The translations under genes and the position numbers were made by a program. The notes below the pieces were generated by a model that did no database searches, had not been told where the DNA came from, and saw only the letters and a program-made list of their open reading frames with translations. Shown here one piece after another: positions 46,688 through 57,985 of a stretch of 64,000 nt of DNA. The stretch is from assembly GCA_023374045.1 (NCBI GenBank), contig CM041780.1:170992085-171056084 (forward strand), written 5' to 3'. Within the stretch, counting starts at the first letter, position 1. Each line of letters starts with the position of its first letter. Source of the DNA: Limonium bicolor. Its lineage: Eukaryota; Streptophyta; Magnoliopsida; Caryophyllales; Plumbaginaceae.

Positions 46688-46810
46688 TGTTGTAATTGTT
46701 TTTGGACATCTGAAAGGAGATCATCTCATCAATGAAGCATTATTGTTATGAAAGTGAATGTCTTTAGACCCCATCATATATCAAAGTACTTACCCAGATT
46801 CTGTTGTTAG
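46688..46810 (+). other. Possible captured 3' UTR
   Basis: AT-rich non-coding stretch between the AlkB stop codon and the protease frame, with no similarity to gag or pol. It may be the 3' UTR of the captured transcript. No poly(A) remains. Confidence 0.4.
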
Positions 46811-47265
46811 GTTATGCTAAGGAGATGGAAGGTGCCTTAAGTATTCTTACTGAGGAGGAGGCCAGCAAGGGCGGCGCGATCCTCACTGGTACCTTTCCTG
46901 TTAATGGAGTGGATGCATTAGTACTGTTCGACTCCGGAGCCTCACATACTTTCGTTTCACCTTCGCTTGCGGGGAAGTTGGGGCTAGACGCTGTAGAGTT
47001 ACCTGATTTTAAGGTGGCACTCCCGTCTAAGGAGAAGATCAGTTGCACTCGTCTTTATAGAGGAGCCACTATCCGTATTAAGGAGGAGGAATTTCCCATT
47101 GACCTTATTGAGTTCAGAGGTCTAGGATTCGACGTTATAGCCGGGATGGACTGGTTGGGGCGGCACAGAGGCCACATTCTTGTATTTTTGTGCAGAGCGC
47201 AGACTGTTACTTAAGAGCCCATCAGGAGTGACAGTATCATACCGCAGAGCCCTAGAGCACCATCA
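46811..47265 (+). pseudogene. Retropepsin-type aspartic protease of the gypsy element
   Basis: ILTGTFPVNGVDALVLFDSG followed by ASHTFVS holds the catalytic DSGA. FDVIAGMDWLGRHR is the usual C-terminal flank. The frame is open from 46811 to 47214; the downstream connector (RRLLLKSPSGVTVSYRRALE) is in the next frame after a one-base change in a T-run at 47185-47189. The enzyme cleaves the Gag-Pol precursor. The active-site motif is intact. Confidence 0.88.
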
Positions 47266-47271
47266 ATAAAA

Positions 47272-48263
47272 GTGATATCTGCTATGTCCATGTACAAACA
47301 CGTCAGGAAGCAGAAGGAAGTATACTTATGCTATGTTCAGGATGTAGAGCACGACCCTGATTTTGATCCAGATATGCCAGTGGTGTCAGAATTTCCAATA
47401 TTTTCCAAAGGAACTTCCAGGCTTACCGCCATCCAGAGAGGTAGAGTTCTCCATTGAATTACTACCAGGTACCGGTCCCATAGCTAAGGCACCGTACCAT
47501 ATGGCACCAGCAGAGATGGCTGAGTTGAAGGAACAGTTGAAGGATTTGTTGGACAAGGGATACATACGACCTAGCGTATCTCCTTGGGGAGCACCAGTTC
47601 TTTTTGTGAAGAAGAAGGATGGAAGCCTTCGGTTATGTATCGATTACAGAGAGCTTAATGCAGTGTCAGTGAAGAACAAATATCCACTACCACGAATTGA
47701 CGATTTGTTTGATCAGTTGAGAGGAGCAAAGGTGTTTTCGAAGATCGATTTGAGATCAGGATACCATCAGATACCTATCAGAGAGCAAGACATAGAAAAG
47801 ACAGCGTTCAGAACACGATACAGCCACTATGAGTTTACAGTTATGCCTTTTGGCTTGTCAAATGCACCAGCAGTCTTCATGGATTTAATGAACAGATTAT
47901 TCAGAGAGCAGCTGGATAAGACCGTGGTTGTATTCATCGATGACATCCTAATTTATTCAAAGTCTAAGGAAGAGCATGAGAGTCACCTCCGACATGTACT
48001 TGAGATCTTAAGGGAGAACCAGCTTTATGCTAAGTTCTCCAAATGTGAGTTTTGGTTAGCAGAGTTTCATTTCTAGGACATGTTATCTCCGACGCTGGGA
48101 TCGCAGTGGATCCAGCAAAAATAGAAGCAGTTCGCACCTGGCCTAGGCCAAAGACAGTGACTGATATCAGGAGTTTCCTTGGGTTAGCAGGTTACTACAG
48201 GAGGTTTGTCAGAGACTTCTCTAAAATAGCAAAACCTATGACCAGTTTAATGAAGAAGGACGC
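47272..48263 (+). pseudogene. Ty3/gypsy reverse transcriptase, truncated before RNase H
   Basis: Connector ([20 protein letters not shown]), then [18 protein letters not shown], the RT fingers ([20 protein letters not shown]), palm ([28 protein letters not shown]) and catalytic [14 protein letters not shown]. After a frame change at about 48050 the thumb follows ([40 protein letters not shown]) and the sequence passes at 48264 straight into the 3' LTR. RNase H, integrase and chromodomain are missing, so the element could move only with enzymes supplied in trans. Frame changes near 47400 and 48050. Confidence 0.9.
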
Positions 48264-51200
48264 TGAAATACCCTGAATCTAATTAATACTTGTTTATTAT
48301 TAAATAATGGAGAATTGATCTAGAAACAGATCGTTTTAGTTACACATGCTAATCTATACATGCAAACGTTACGTGAATTAATGTTATTACACGTGCGCAT
48401 GCAAATTCACACATGCAAACGACACGAAAAACAGTCGTTTTACCATAAACGCTAACTAGCGTAATTTTACTAAACATATTCGTACAAATGTTCATGTACA
48501 ATTATTAACAAGGACTAAACTTCTTGCATAACTAGCTCGATATAAAGAGCGTCAACAAGAAAAGAACAATACCAACGTGTATACAAACGAGCAACGTAAA
48601 TACTTTACGAATGCCTAAGCATCTATAAATGCTACAATAAATTGAAATACACAATTAGATAAATGTAACAACTTATGTTACACCTATTGTATAAATTATG
48701 AAGATATAATAACTCATCAAAGGTCAAAGATGTGCACTAAACATCTTGACAAGAAGAACGTTCGTAAAACGCCTGAGAAACATGCGATTAAGCATGACCT
48801 TGTATGACCTTCTAAAACTCAAACCAAATGGTCATACACTCATTATATGAATATAAACATATTTTCTAGGCTATATTTAGTCAAAAATGCAAAACGCTCG
48901 GGAGTGCTCACGCACGCCCCTTAAAGCACGAAAAACCCGGAGGAGTGCCGAGGTGGCACGGACTCCTATAAAATTAATTCCTAGAGTTCCTAACATCATT
49001 ATTAACCATTATAAAGAGAACCCACGAAGTGGTTTCTCAAAATTCAACAAAAACCACAGGAGGATTTCTTAGCCCTCCTTTTTGCCCGGGAGTGTCCCGA
49101 TGGCCCGTAAATTATGTCATGGGTTGATGTAACCCCATATAACTCAAAGTAACATCTTAATATATCATTATTTACTATAATAAGTGTTTATAAACACTTG
49201 TCACTCATAAAGACAATTTATTCCCCAAAATTTCCTTAGAGCACAAAAACACACCTTCGGGTGTCACTAAAACGCGTTTTACGCAATTACCTTGTAGTTT
49301 TGACATGCCACGAATTAAGAACCTTAAATAGGGTTAAAATGACCCTCTAAATCAGTTGGAGGCACTACCCAACAAGGTGCTCTATAGGGGCCGATTTTAT
49401 GTCCAAAAACTAGTATAAAACTTACATTAAAATTTTATAAAAGGCATAAAACATGGTGACTCATCTTCCCATGTGCTATAATACTTAATGGCAAAGAAAT
49501 GTAGGTCTCATATGACCAGAAAGCTGTCGAAATTATGAAGGGAAACAAGACCATGTGTGCTAGACAAAAACAAAATGAAAAAGGCAAAAAGTAGATCTAG
49601 ATTCCACCTTTTTGATTTCTTATAATTCAAGTGACCTTCCTTGCTTGTCCTTGGCTCTTCATTACCGGTTGAGACGCTCCATTTAAGCTCTGATTTCGTG
49701 GGTCTACATAGGAGGAAGAAGACATCATTCAACAATTGAAAAATCAAAGGAATAAAGCCTTACTTTTCTTACCTTGTCATTTAGCTTGCATAATTGTTCC
49801 CACCTTGCCTTGTCTTGCATTATAACCGAAAAGCTAGCATAGAACATGGGCATTTATTGAGACAATAACTCATGGAATAAACTAAAGAAAAGAATGGTCA
49901 AATGACATTAAAAATTAACAAAACAAAACAATCATTCCAATTGCATTCTCTTCTTCTTACGTGAGCTTAGTCTCATTCTCCCCCTTGCACACTTCACTTC
50001 CGAATTGGTAAGGCTCCCTCCTCTCTCTTCTTGCTTCATCTTCTTCCTTTGAAGCTCTTAAGTCCATTAATGGAGTTTTAACTTCTATCTTCATCTTTAA
50101 GGTAATTTCCTAGCATTTCTTGTCAAGCCTTGAAGCAAAACTCTTCCTAGCATACCTACAAGGATTCGGCATCAATTATTACTCCAAGTAGGTTGTCTAA
50201 ACCAACATTAATCCAAGGAGCTTCTCAAAGTTATCTTAAGGTAGTTTTCATGCTTGAAAATCCTTAAAGCACATTTTTGTGTGTAACCGATTTCAACTTC
50301 TTCTAAGACTCTTTTCTTCTTCATTTTCATGAAGGAAAATTTGTTCTTCATCCATATTAGGTGTGCCGAATTTATAAGGAGAAAAAGCTTAAGGTAAATC
50401 CTTGGAAAACTACTTACAAATCTACTTAAGATCTTTATTGAAGATCTAACTCCTAAACTCCTTCACCACTTGCATATAACCAAAGTGGAGCATCAAGATT
50501 ACCTTGGAGAAAGCTTGGAGATCCAAGAAGAGTTTAAGCACTTAACCACCTTTGTTAAGAAGTAAGTTTACTAAGTTAATCTTTATGTTTTAAGCTTTGT
50601 TAAGCTTCTAAAAATTATACAAAAATTATGTACATCTCCTAGGTTATATAAAACCGAAACTACATGGTATAATATACCAAAAATATAATCTATAACCTAT
50701 ATGGAAAATATTTACCTTAAGACACATTTTTGTGTCACAAAATTTATCTATGTTAGGTACAAATTCAAACTGAATTACCAAGGGTAAAAATGTTCTATTT
50801 TGAGCTAAGAATCAATATAAGACATTAAAATAATTTTTACATGAGTTATATAACTCCTATGAATTTATGTATAATTATTTTGACATATAAATCCACTTTT
50901 ATATACTATATGGTCACTAATTAATTATGGCCGAATGGTCTAAGTGATAAATAGGTATTAATGACCTACTTAGGTATATAAACTTATATTATAAAGTTTG
51001 GAGAGTTAAAATATTTTATTAGTGCTTAAATGGTTAATTAATTATGTTATGTGGCTAAAATGTAATTTTCACAAAGTTTGGTGCATATACTATAAAAACC
51101 GAGAGTTAAGGGTGTCCTTGGGATAAACATGATATAATATAAGGTTAGGAATTAAGTTTATGAATTTTAGATAATTTAAACAAGTGTTAAAATAACAATT

Positions 51201-52035
51201 TATAAAGTTTTGGGCAATTATGTAATTTATAAAAATTATTATGAAAGTTTGGAATTTAATATGGGGCGAATTCATAATTAAGAGAATCATGAAGTTCACT
51301 TTCGAAATTTTGAGGAATTAAATATTCAAACTATAGTTTATAAGTTATTAAATAACTATTATAAAGTTTTGGGGTGAAATTGTAATTAATGGAAAGTACA
51401 TGACCAAAGCCGAATTACTTTGGGCTAGTTTTGTAATTTAAGAATTTATATGCATTTATTCAGTAATTGAGAAGAACTAAAAATAAAATTAAAACTATAG
51501 TTTATAAGACATTATGTAAAGGTTATAAGATTTTGTGGTTAAATTGTAATTATTGAAAATATTACATTAAGGCCGAAAGTTTGAGGGGCCAAATTGTAAT
51601 TTTCGAAAAGTTATAATGTTCAAAAGTCATATACCAAAATATTAATGGTTGTCTTGTAATATAATTAAATAAGGAATTAAAACTATATAATATAATGAGA
51701 TTGGAGTTGAAATATATTATAAGAAAAATATGGCAAAGCCGAAAATGAATGTGGCTAATTGGTGATTTATTAAAGTTATGGTGTTCAAATAATAATTACT
51801 AAATTATAGTGGTTGTTTAGTGAATTAATTAATTAAGGGAATGAAACTATGTATTATAATGTATTTTGGAGTATAAAGTAAAGTTTATGAAATAAATGAG
51901 GTTATAACATAATAACCAAAAAGTATGATGCATTTATGGGATTAAAAATATTTGTAGGTCCTATATGGATATTTAAGAAATTTAGAAAAGATAATTATGG
52001 TTTAAGGATTTATGAAATTAAAACTATATGATATG
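48264..52035 (+). repeat. 3' LTR of the AlkB-carrying element, truncated
   Basis: Direct repeat of 39422-42960 with many substitutions and small indels. The right part (about 1 kb, including the tRNA-like duplication and the GGTGTTACA end) is replaced by the Ogre-like LTR at 52036. Confidence 0.85.
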
Positions 52036-52785
52036 TGTGGAGGGTGATTTTTCGGTATGAGGGGGGGTCTATCTAAATATGGTTTGACTAAGAAGCCTAG
52101 ATCCTAGAAAATGCCATTATGTGGAGGGTGAAAACCCGTTATTCTGGCATCCCTCAAATACTTACTCTATCGTCCGTCTTTCCCAGAGAGCTTATGGAGA
52201 ATGCTAGTGAGCACCACACCCGCTCTCAATAGGCTCCACGCGGACTTATGCCTCTATAAGGCGGAATTGACTAGAGTCGCCACCTAGTTTGACCTAAGAT
52301 ACTAGGAAGGAAGGGAATGAGGGTTCTAAGAACCGTTAATTGACTCTGAGATTGTTGCCTATGGATAGGACTTATCTGGTCATTTCAGAGATTCTATGTG
52401 GGTTCGCACTGGGTTACACCCCTTGGAAGTGGCAACGACCACGACTTCGGATTGGTGCCCGAGGAAACCTCGGTCTCCAATTGTCGGGATTACCTTCTTT
52501 CAAAACCTTTTTAGAGAGATTCATTTAAAAGCCAAGAATAGGATTAGGACAGGAGGAGAGAAAAACGAGTGGATGGGGCGAGCTTTTCTGCCAAGCTAGC
52601 GTCAAGAAGAAGAATTGATGAATTCGAATGAGTATAGAATGAAGATTTGGGAAAAGTCTGGGGTTGAGTGAGTAGACAAGACTTGGAGTCTGATGGTTTG
52701 AAGTTTGTGGGAACCGAAGAAGGTTTGAGTGTTTGAGAGGTATGAGAGCCACCTTAGAGGGAGAAAAAGGTTTTTTGTTTGGAAT

Positions 52786-52849
52786 GGGGTCGCACCCTAG
52801 ATGGGCTGCCTACGTACTCAACTCCCTGTTGAGATCAGACCTTACGTAG
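52786..52849 (-). other. Conserved hairpin motif, copy 5
   Basis: LTR copy, inner stem CTCAAC-tccct-GTTGAG. Confidence 0.75.
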
Positions 52850-52970
52850 TTCAGATTTTGGGATTTTATGAGTTGTTTGAAGTTAGTCTGTGAGACGCTC
52901 GGGTCTGTGAGACAATACGGGGTTGTTTGGAGGTGAGATGGCTGAGTGAAAATGGCATTTTGATTGATGT

Positions 52971-53034
52971 GGGGTCGCACCCTGTGTGGGTTGCCTACGT
53001 ACTCAACTCCCTGTTGAGATCAGACCTTACGTAG
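52971..53034 (-). other. Conserved hairpin motif, copy 6
   Basis: LTR copy, inner stem CTCAAC-tccct-GTTGAG. Confidence 0.75.
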
Positions 53035-53155
53035 TTCAGAATTTGGGATTTTATGAGTTGTTTGAAGTTAGTCTGTGAGACGCTCGGGTCTGTGAGACAA
53101 TACGGGGTTGTTTGGAGGTGAGATGGCTGAGTGAAAATGGCATTTTGATTGATGT

Positions 53156-53219
53156 GGGGTCGCACCCTGTGTGGGTTGCCTACGTACTCAACTCCTTGTT
53201 GAGATCAGACCTTACGTAG
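53156..53219 (-). other. Conserved hairpin motif, copy 7
   Basis: LTR copy, inner stem CTCAAC-tcctt-GTTGAG; the only change from copy 6 in this part lies in the loop. Confidence 0.75.
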
Positions 53220-53539
53220 TTCAGAATACTTGTTTTTGGAGATTTTGATGTTTGAAGGTTTTTAGAAAAGCTTGATGTGTGGGGTGTTGTAGTCTGTGAG
53301 ACGCTCGGGTCTATGAGACGTTTGAAATCTTGAGATGTCGAAATCTGTGAGACACTCGGATCTGTGGGACACTCAGGTCTATGAGATGCTCTGGTCTGTG
53401 AGATATTCGAATCATTGGAATAACAAAGTCTGTGAGACGCTCAGGTCTGTGAGACATTCTGAGTTTAAGGGAAATTGGAATTAAATTGAAATTGAAGTTG
53501 AATTGGAATTGAATGAATTTGAATCGAATTGGAATTTAC

Positions 53540-54540
53540 AAGTCGGGTTGAATTTGGGCTGAATTGAATGGATTTGAATTTGAGATGGGATTGCATCGGT
53601 TTTTGGATTGATTGTGTGCCAAATTTGAACTGATGGACCAGGTTTAGGCCTTGGAATGTTAGGCTGGAATGGGCCTTGAAAGTGGACCGGATTGGGCTTT
53701 GAAATGGGCCTCGAAATGGGCTTTGGATTGGGCCTCAAAATGGGCCTCAAGTTGGGCTTTGGATTGGGCCGAATTGGAATTTGATGGGCCAAGTTGAATT
53801 TCGGCCTGATTTGGATTGACTGGGCTTGACTATGGGTCTTGTTTGAGAGTGGGCTGAAATGGGCCTTGTTGTTTATGGGTTGAATTGGCCCTCTAGCTTT
53901 TTTAGTTGTGGGCTGAATTGGGTTTTTGAATTGGGCCTTGGTTGAGATTTGGGCCGAATGTGATTTGGGCCTTGGGCCAGATTTGATTTTTGGGCTTATG
54001 GGGCATTTGGGCCAGCTCAAAACTGAACCAGATCAAGCTTTTTGGTTTGGGCTGAAGTGTGATTTGAATTGGGTTTTGATGTGGCCTTTTGATTTGGGCT
54101 TTCGAAGTGAGCTGAAGTGGGTTTTAGTATTGGCCTTTTTTATGTGGGCTTTTCAAGTGGGCTGAAAATTATTTTGGAAATGGGCTGATTCTTTTTGATG
54201 GGCCGAGTTGGGCTTGATGGGCCAAGTTGGGCTTGATGGGCTGAGTTGGTTAATGGACCAATGGGCATGGGCCGAATTGGGTTTGGGCCCGAATTGATTT
54301 TTGGGCCTCATTTGGAATTTGGGCCTTATTTAGGCCTTATTTATGATGAACGAGAAATTGATTTTTGGACCGAATTGGGTTGAATTGTTGGGCCATGTTT
54401 GGATTTTGGGCCAAGTTTGAAGGTGGGCCGGATTTTAGCCTTTTGATTTGAGCCGGAAATCAGGCATCGGCTTGGGCCTCAAATTAGGCAACGGCTTGGG
54501 CCTCAAAATAGGCTGATTTCTGGACTTTAATTGGATTGAT
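53540..54540. repeat. TTGGGCC-rich low-complexity stretch
   Basis: About 1 kb of irregular TTGGGCC/GGGCTGAATT words, longer than the equivalent at 8320-8620. The proline/serine-rich minus-strand frames across it come from the repetition. Confidence 0.7.
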
Positions 54541-57500
54541 TGTGAATTTTATTCTTATAATTATGGATGGTTTGGAAAGTTTTTTTTTTAAGAGAGATGT
54601 TCCCCACAAACAGGTGCTACGACCCTCGGGTACTACGACCTTAATGTGAGCAACATCTATGAATAGTCCTATGGCTTTACTGAAAGACCCACAAAATGTT
54701 GCAGGCCTGAACCGATAATTCGGTTCTCAAATGGGTGGGTAACCTATGGGGCTGTCTAAGGTTAGATATACTACCGAGTTGACTAACAACGAAATGAAAC
54801 TGATATGAAATTTGCTTTGGACCAAGAGTAGTGGTACCCAAACAGATCAATCCATCGATTTTCAAGGCAGCAAAACACACAGTAACTATGCATAAAGGCT
54901 TAAAAAATGTAGAAAGGGGCACCCATACATAATAAAGTAATGAATACATGAAACGGTGATAAAAAAAACAGGCAAGTTTCAACTTGTTCTAATATTAATA
55001 GTTGAAGACCATGAATCTGGATCACATCCAAACCGTAAAAATATACAACAGCTGGTAAAATACTTGTCACCACCGAAAACCAGTCATCGGCAACACTTCA
55101 GAAGGAGAAAAATTACTTTCCTGTTAATGAATCCTGATTAGCTAGAACGCTATTCTATTTTCTGATTGTGGACTTGATTTATCCTATCAAGGCTAAACAT
55201 TCTCTGAAGATTAAGGTGAAAAACCTTTTATGCTGCTAAAGAGAAGTTAACGAGCCCACCGCATGCCTTCGGACAACAATATTCCAAAGATCTCCATCAA
55301 TTCGATAATACTACTGAGGGAAGCAAAACAATGTGCAGCTGCATCGAATATACTAAACATGATGATTACTACAGAGGCAAAAGGGGTAGAGGTTTACCGA
55401 GAGAAGATCAACGCAATTACCTGCACAAAGGAACAAATCAACACCAAACAGAAAACTGGGAATAGATCAGTTTGCCAATGTAATAAACTAAATAAATGAA
55501 GCAAGCAGATGAGACCAGTGTTACAATAGATCCGCATAAACCAATGGGACAACCCAATTCCAACAGAAAACGAGGAGACATAGTTGGTATTTCCAGATTG
55601 ATATATTGACTTGCAAGAGTAAATATGGCCAGAAGATTATAGTTCTTCAATTACCTTCCGGTATAAGAACTACAATGACAGCAGAGATCAGGGTGTATAG
55701 ATAAACAAAACAAAATACACAGGGATAATAGGAAACCGAAAAGTTGCTCTAGAGGGATATAGGAATAATGCGCGAGCATGACTGGTCTCAGCTTGAAACC
55801 CAGAAGTGCGTACGAAACTCAAACCAAAATCGAATAGATCTTAACAGGACCAATGGAGACTTTAAATCCTTCACAAATTAAGACAAACGAGAATCAGAAT
55901 CGAAGAGTAGTCTAGAAAGAACCGCAAACAACACAACCAAGCACATTAAACCGTAAATACAATTGAATGAACAACAAAAGAGATGAAAAGTTGAATGCGA
56001 GCCAGGTCCGAGAACACTTGTAAGCATTATATCCACCACTAGTTACTCTCAAACAGAATATGAATACGACGGTGACGGTTGAACACAAAAGAAAACAGAA
56101 AACGACCAGGTGATCCGAAATTCGACTATAAACCCATTTCGAGTAGGGATTTGAATCTGCAGATGGATGGACCTTGAACACACGCCGGGTCCAGTCGATT
56201 TGGAAACGTGAGGGAACTGCAATTATTCCTCGGACAAATCTGCAAACGCATGAATGGAGAATGAAGATCTCGTATAATTAAAAAGAAAATGAGGAAATAC
56301 AACTTGAATGGAAGGGCAAAGTGAACAGAAGATTTGTTGGCTGGTGATTGCGGTGGTTTTTCTGAGTAGAGGAGCTGGTCATTCTCTGGTTCTAGTTGGA
56401 GAGTAAAAGCTTCTGCTGGAGCAAAACGTATGAGCAGGTGAACAAAGTGAGTTTTCGTTCGATGGTTTTCACGATGGACAGTGGTGAGAGTTCGAGGAAG
56501 AAGTCAGGGTTGGATTTAAGGGCGAATGAACGGTGCAGCGTCCATCGATCTCTTCAGGCAACGGGGTGGTGTTTGCAGAACAACTGAAAAAGAAAAGGAA
56601 CAGAAATGGAGCTTGCTGACTGATTTCTAGATTTCTCGAGGCAAATTGCAGTCACTGGGTTGAGGATAACAACGTTTGAAGAAGATGGAAATAAGAAGTG
56701 TTAGGAGTGAGGGAATTTGGGTTTCTATCGGAAATGTGGATGTATTGAGAAAACAGAAGAATGTTTTCAATGAACAATGGCTGTGGATTGATGTTGTCGG
56801 CTGGTTTGTGTTTTCTGGGTTGAGGCTAATCGTCGATGGGGAGTAGGGAAGAACAGAGTGAGGGAGGCGACTGGTGTGGGATTTTTCTGTTGGAGTGGTG
56901 TCGGCTGTGTCTTCTTCAGCTACAGTAGGGTTTTTTCTTTGCTTCTCTTATAACATGGGGGCAGATAATGATGGGCGCTTCAATTGGTGTGGTGGGCTAG
57001 GATTGGGTCGCGAGTGGACGGGGGTGCTGGCCGGGGTGGATTTGGTCTGGACGAAAATGAAGGTGGTTACTACTGGATCCGAACTCAAGATTTATGGGTT
57101 CTTCCCACTTACAGTAACTACCTATACTATACTAGAACTCAGTAGAAATAATACTAAATTTCTATTTTGAACTGGATGATATCTTTAAAAAGGGTTAGCA
57201 TAAAAAATCATGAAATAAAAGAATAATAGGTACATGAAATAATGAAATAGTACTAATACAATGGTGTTTAAAATACAAACGAATGCAATAAAAATAGCAG
57301 TTGAATTACATATGTACGAGTAGCGGTATATAAGATAAAATAATAATAAAAAAAAATGAACCAAAATAAAAATTAATAGGAAGAATAAAGTTTGAAAACG
57401 GGAATGTTTCAAAAAAAAAATTGAATTAAAAAAGTTGTCATAAAAAGATGGTTTCGTTTTGGCATGCACGTGGATATGTTTTGGAAAAAGAAAGGCGACG

Positions 57501-57550
57501 ACCCCCTCCCCCTTATTTTATTCATTATTTCAGAATTTGCTTTTAATGGG

Positions 57551-57648
57551 GTGAGAATTTTTGGTGTCTACAGATGGCTCCCCTTGATTCAATTCTGCAA
57601 GCCCTTGCAGAATTGGATCAAGGCTGAGAGGGCGCCAAAAATTCTCAC
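57551..57648. other. Nested palindrome across the LTR end and polypurine tract (second copy)
   Basis: Outer arms 57551-57568 and 57631-57648; inner 19-bp stem 57582-57600 with 57605-57623 (one mismatch), loop GCCC. It encloses the LTR edge (57572) and the tract GATGGCTCCCCTT (57573-57585). Confidence 0.8.
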
Positions 57649-57719
57649 TATGGCTTTGTGGTGCATTGGGATGTGACCGCGAGGAAGATAATGTATGAAT
57701 ACGATGGGAAATGATATGA

Positions 57720-57985
57720 TAGCTGATTGCACGAGGACTTATTACGAGCCTCAACTGGACCTCTTGATATCCAGTCCTAGGACTTATGACGAGCCTAGAA
57801 TGCTAACAATAGATTGGTTTAGGGTGCACGAGGACTTAGGAGTGCCTCAACTGGACCTCTTGATATCCAGTCCTAGGGCTTATGACGAGCCTAGAATGCG
57901 ATTGAAAGTACAAGGACTTAGGAGTGCCTCAACTAGACCTCTTGACATCTAGCTATAGGTCTTATGACGAGCCTATAATACTTTA
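57720..57985. repeat. Short array of ~87-bp GACGAGCCT monomers
   Basis: About three diverged monomers related to the 12700-13765 array (GACGAGCCTAGAATGC for GACGGGCCTAGAATGC). Confidence 0.8.

Larger units (their letters stand above)
45822..46810 (+). other. Putative 989-bp intron holding the AlkB fragment, joining gag to protease
   Basis: The donor CCAG|GTACTT (45822) lies 17 bp before the gag stop codon. The acceptor TTCTGTTGTTAG|GT (46810) directly precedes the protease reading frame. Joining forms a Gly codon and continues gag in frame into protease without a stop. An unspliced RNA would give Gag alone and a spliced one Gag-Pol. This is inferred from sequence only. Confidence 0.45.
39422..52035 (+). 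mobile_element. Tekay/Del-like Ty3/gypsy element carrying an AlkB gene fragment
   Basis: 5' LTR 39422-44259, initiator-Met tRNA primer site 44265-44276, gag 44405-45841, AlkB fragment 45964-46687, protease 46811-about 47265, reverse transcriptase about 47390-48263, then 3' LTR from 48264, truncated at 52035 by the Ogre-like LTR. LTR ends TGAAATACCC...GGTGTTACA and the CCHC gag with an RT of the FIDD type fit the chromovirus Tekay/Del lineage. RNase H, integrase and chromodomain are absent. The LTRs share order over their length but differ by many substitutions and indels, so the insertion is old. Confidence 0.85.
52855..53222. repeat. 185-bp tandem duplication in the LTR
   Basis: Two nearly identical units, each ending in a hairpin motif (copies 6 and 7; GGGGTCGCACC at 52971 and 53156). 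This duplicates the motif. Confidence 0.88.
52036..57572 (-). mobile_element. Ogre-like LTR, clean copy (3' LTR of a minus-strand element)
   Basis: 5537 bp from TGTGGAGGG to GTCTACA. It abuts Tekay LTR sequence on the left and a polypurine tract on the right. It carries three hairpin motifs, a 185-bp tandem duplication, a GTCTGTGAGACG series, a long TTGGGCC-rich stretch and a diverged right half (54660-57172). The matching 5' LTR and target duplication would lie beyond 64000. Confidence 0.85.

Noticed and set aside
53481..54020. 179-codon Pro/Lys/Ser-rich minus-strand frame
   Set aside because: Arises from TTGGGCC repetition; the equivalent place in the other LTR gives a different frame.
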